This document shows, piece after piece, positions 63,449 to 64,000 of a stretch of 64,000 bases of DNA (its first letter is position 1; each line of letters begins with the position of its first letter). The position numbers and the translations under genes were made by a program. This DNA comes from Acanthosoma haemorrhoidale (Eukaryota > Arthropoda > Insecta > Hemiptera > Acanthosomatidae), in contig OV884011.1 in NCBI GenBank assembly GCA_930367205.1, forward strand, positions 38,453,754-38,517,753, in the 5' to 3' direction. The notes under the pieces are model-generated. The model had not been told where the DNA came from, made no database searches, and saw only the letters and a list, made by a program, of their open reading frames with translations.

Positions 63449-64000
63449 TCAATCGACCTCCTCTACAGTCGGCCCTCGAGCGAAGTTGTTGCCAGCCTGC
63501 TGTCCGCAGGTAGAGCCCGAACCGTTGTTGTACATCTTGGTCATGTAGGAGACGCACTCTTTTTGAAGCTCTTGCAGCTTGTGTTGGTATTCCTCCTTGT
63601 CGGCGAGTGTGTTGTTGTCAAGCCACCTCATAGTTTCATCACATCTGGCCCTCGCCTTGCTCTTGTCCTCTTCGCTCAGCTTGTCTCCTGCTTCTTCTAT
63701 CGCTTGCTTCACAGAAAATATGTAACTCTCCAGTTGGTTCCTTGCGGCTACCTTCTCCCTCTGAGCTTCATCTTCTGACTTGTACCTTTCAGCCTCGTTG
63801 ACCATCCTCTCGATTTCCTCCTTGGAGAGTCGGCCTTTGTCATTTTGTATCCTGATGTTCTTTGACTTGCCAGAGCTGGTATCTTTGGCCGATACGTTCA
63901 GGATACCGTTTGCGTCCAGGTCGAATGTGACTTCGATCTTTGGTACACCTCGAGGTGCAGGCGGTATCCCAGTCAGGTCAAATGTGCCGAGGAGGTTGTT
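63449..64000 (-). CDS. Hsp70: Heat-inducible cytosolic Hsp70, copy 3 (cut by window edge)
   Basis: The C-terminal 183 codons plus stop of a third copy. The frame is open right to the window edge and identical to the same part of copies 1 and 2 (substrate-binding domain from about [13 protein letters not shown], through the helical lid, to EEVD). Only the window boundary truncates it; start and promoter lie beyond 64000. Confidence 0.95.
   Translation of the reverse strand, partial: NNLLGTFDLTGIPPAPRGVPKIEVTFDLDANGILNVSAKDTSSGKSKNIRIQNDKGRLSKEEIERMVNEAERYKSEDEAQREKVAARNQLESYIFSVKQAIEEAGDKLSEEDKSKARARCDETMRWLDNNTLADKEEYQHKLQELQKECVSYMTKMYNNGSGSTCGQQAGNNFARGPTVEEVD

Larger units (their letters stand above)
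49990..64000 (-). repeat. Tandem array of 6,294-bp Hsp70 units
   Basis: Head-to-tail direct repeats, each with one Hsp70 gene on the minus strand and about 4.3 kb of non-coding DNA. Gene ends lie at 50861, 57155 and 63449, a spacing of exactly 6,294 bp twice. The left edge is at about 49990-50030, where similarity to 55875-55915 fades. The first unit lacks about 408 bp (net) that units two and three carry at 56027-56442 and the matching 62321-62736. The array continues past the window end. A few differences separate units: AAAG versus AAAA near 50219/56494, a T in the A-run at 56709, and a C at 63234. Confidence 0.95.

Noticed and set aside
1..64000. CRISPR arrays, bacterial operons, riboswitches
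   Set aside because: The window is clearly eukaryotic. No regularly spaced short repeats or prokaryotic gene structure were seen; the only regular repeats are microsatellites and the Hsp70 units.

Overview
This is a eukaryotic nuclear window, almost certainly from an insect: AT-rich, short exons with GT-AG introns, tRNA-derived SINEs, LTR and non-LTR retroelement debris, and three complete single-copy animal genes plus an intronless cytosolic Hsp70 array. The gene and repeat content would suit a hemipteroid insect, but nothing seen fixes the order.

Layout. Positions 1-17.5 kb hold no gene I can support. They are repeat-rich: two solo LTRs of one family in opposite orientation (2487-3325, with a perfect 5-bp target duplication, and 12143-12981), a complete, apparently very young, non-autonomous LTR retrotransposon with identical 600-bp LTRs and a gag-like coiled-coil ORF (4808-7928) sitting inside a TA microsatellite, a further LTR-like block (14142-14569) and a tRNA-SINE fragment. 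From 17.6 to 28 kb on the minus strand lies an eight-exon amino acid transporter gene (451 aa, all intron phases close). At 33.1-33.7 kb on the minus strand is signal peptidase complex subunit 3. Between these two genes is AT-rich DNA built from diverged local duplications plus a foldback (MITE-like) element. At 35.6 kb on the plus strand is a broken paired-related (Prrx-like) homeobox exon, and at 38.4-39.2 kb a Jockey-type LINE remnant. From 40.2 to 45.3 kb on the plus strand is an eight-exon DUSP12/YVH1 phosphatase gene (323 aa).

The last 14 kb is a head-to-tail Hsp70 array on the minus strand with a period of exactly 6,294 bp: two complete gene copies encoding the same protein and the 3' third of another running off the window edge. 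Each complete copy has a textbook heat-shock promoter (TATA, TCAGT initiator 30 bp away, perfect and extended heat-shock elements, inverted CCAAT). Coding and spacer DNA look equally conserved, so the duplication is very recent, is being homogenised, or is partly an assembly product.

The genes are not functionally linked in any way I can see. They cover ordinary cell functions: amino acid transport, ER signal peptide processing, phosphatase/ribosome maturation, and stress chaperoning. The points most worth following up are the Hsp70 array, the young gag-only LTR element, and the frameshifted homeobox.
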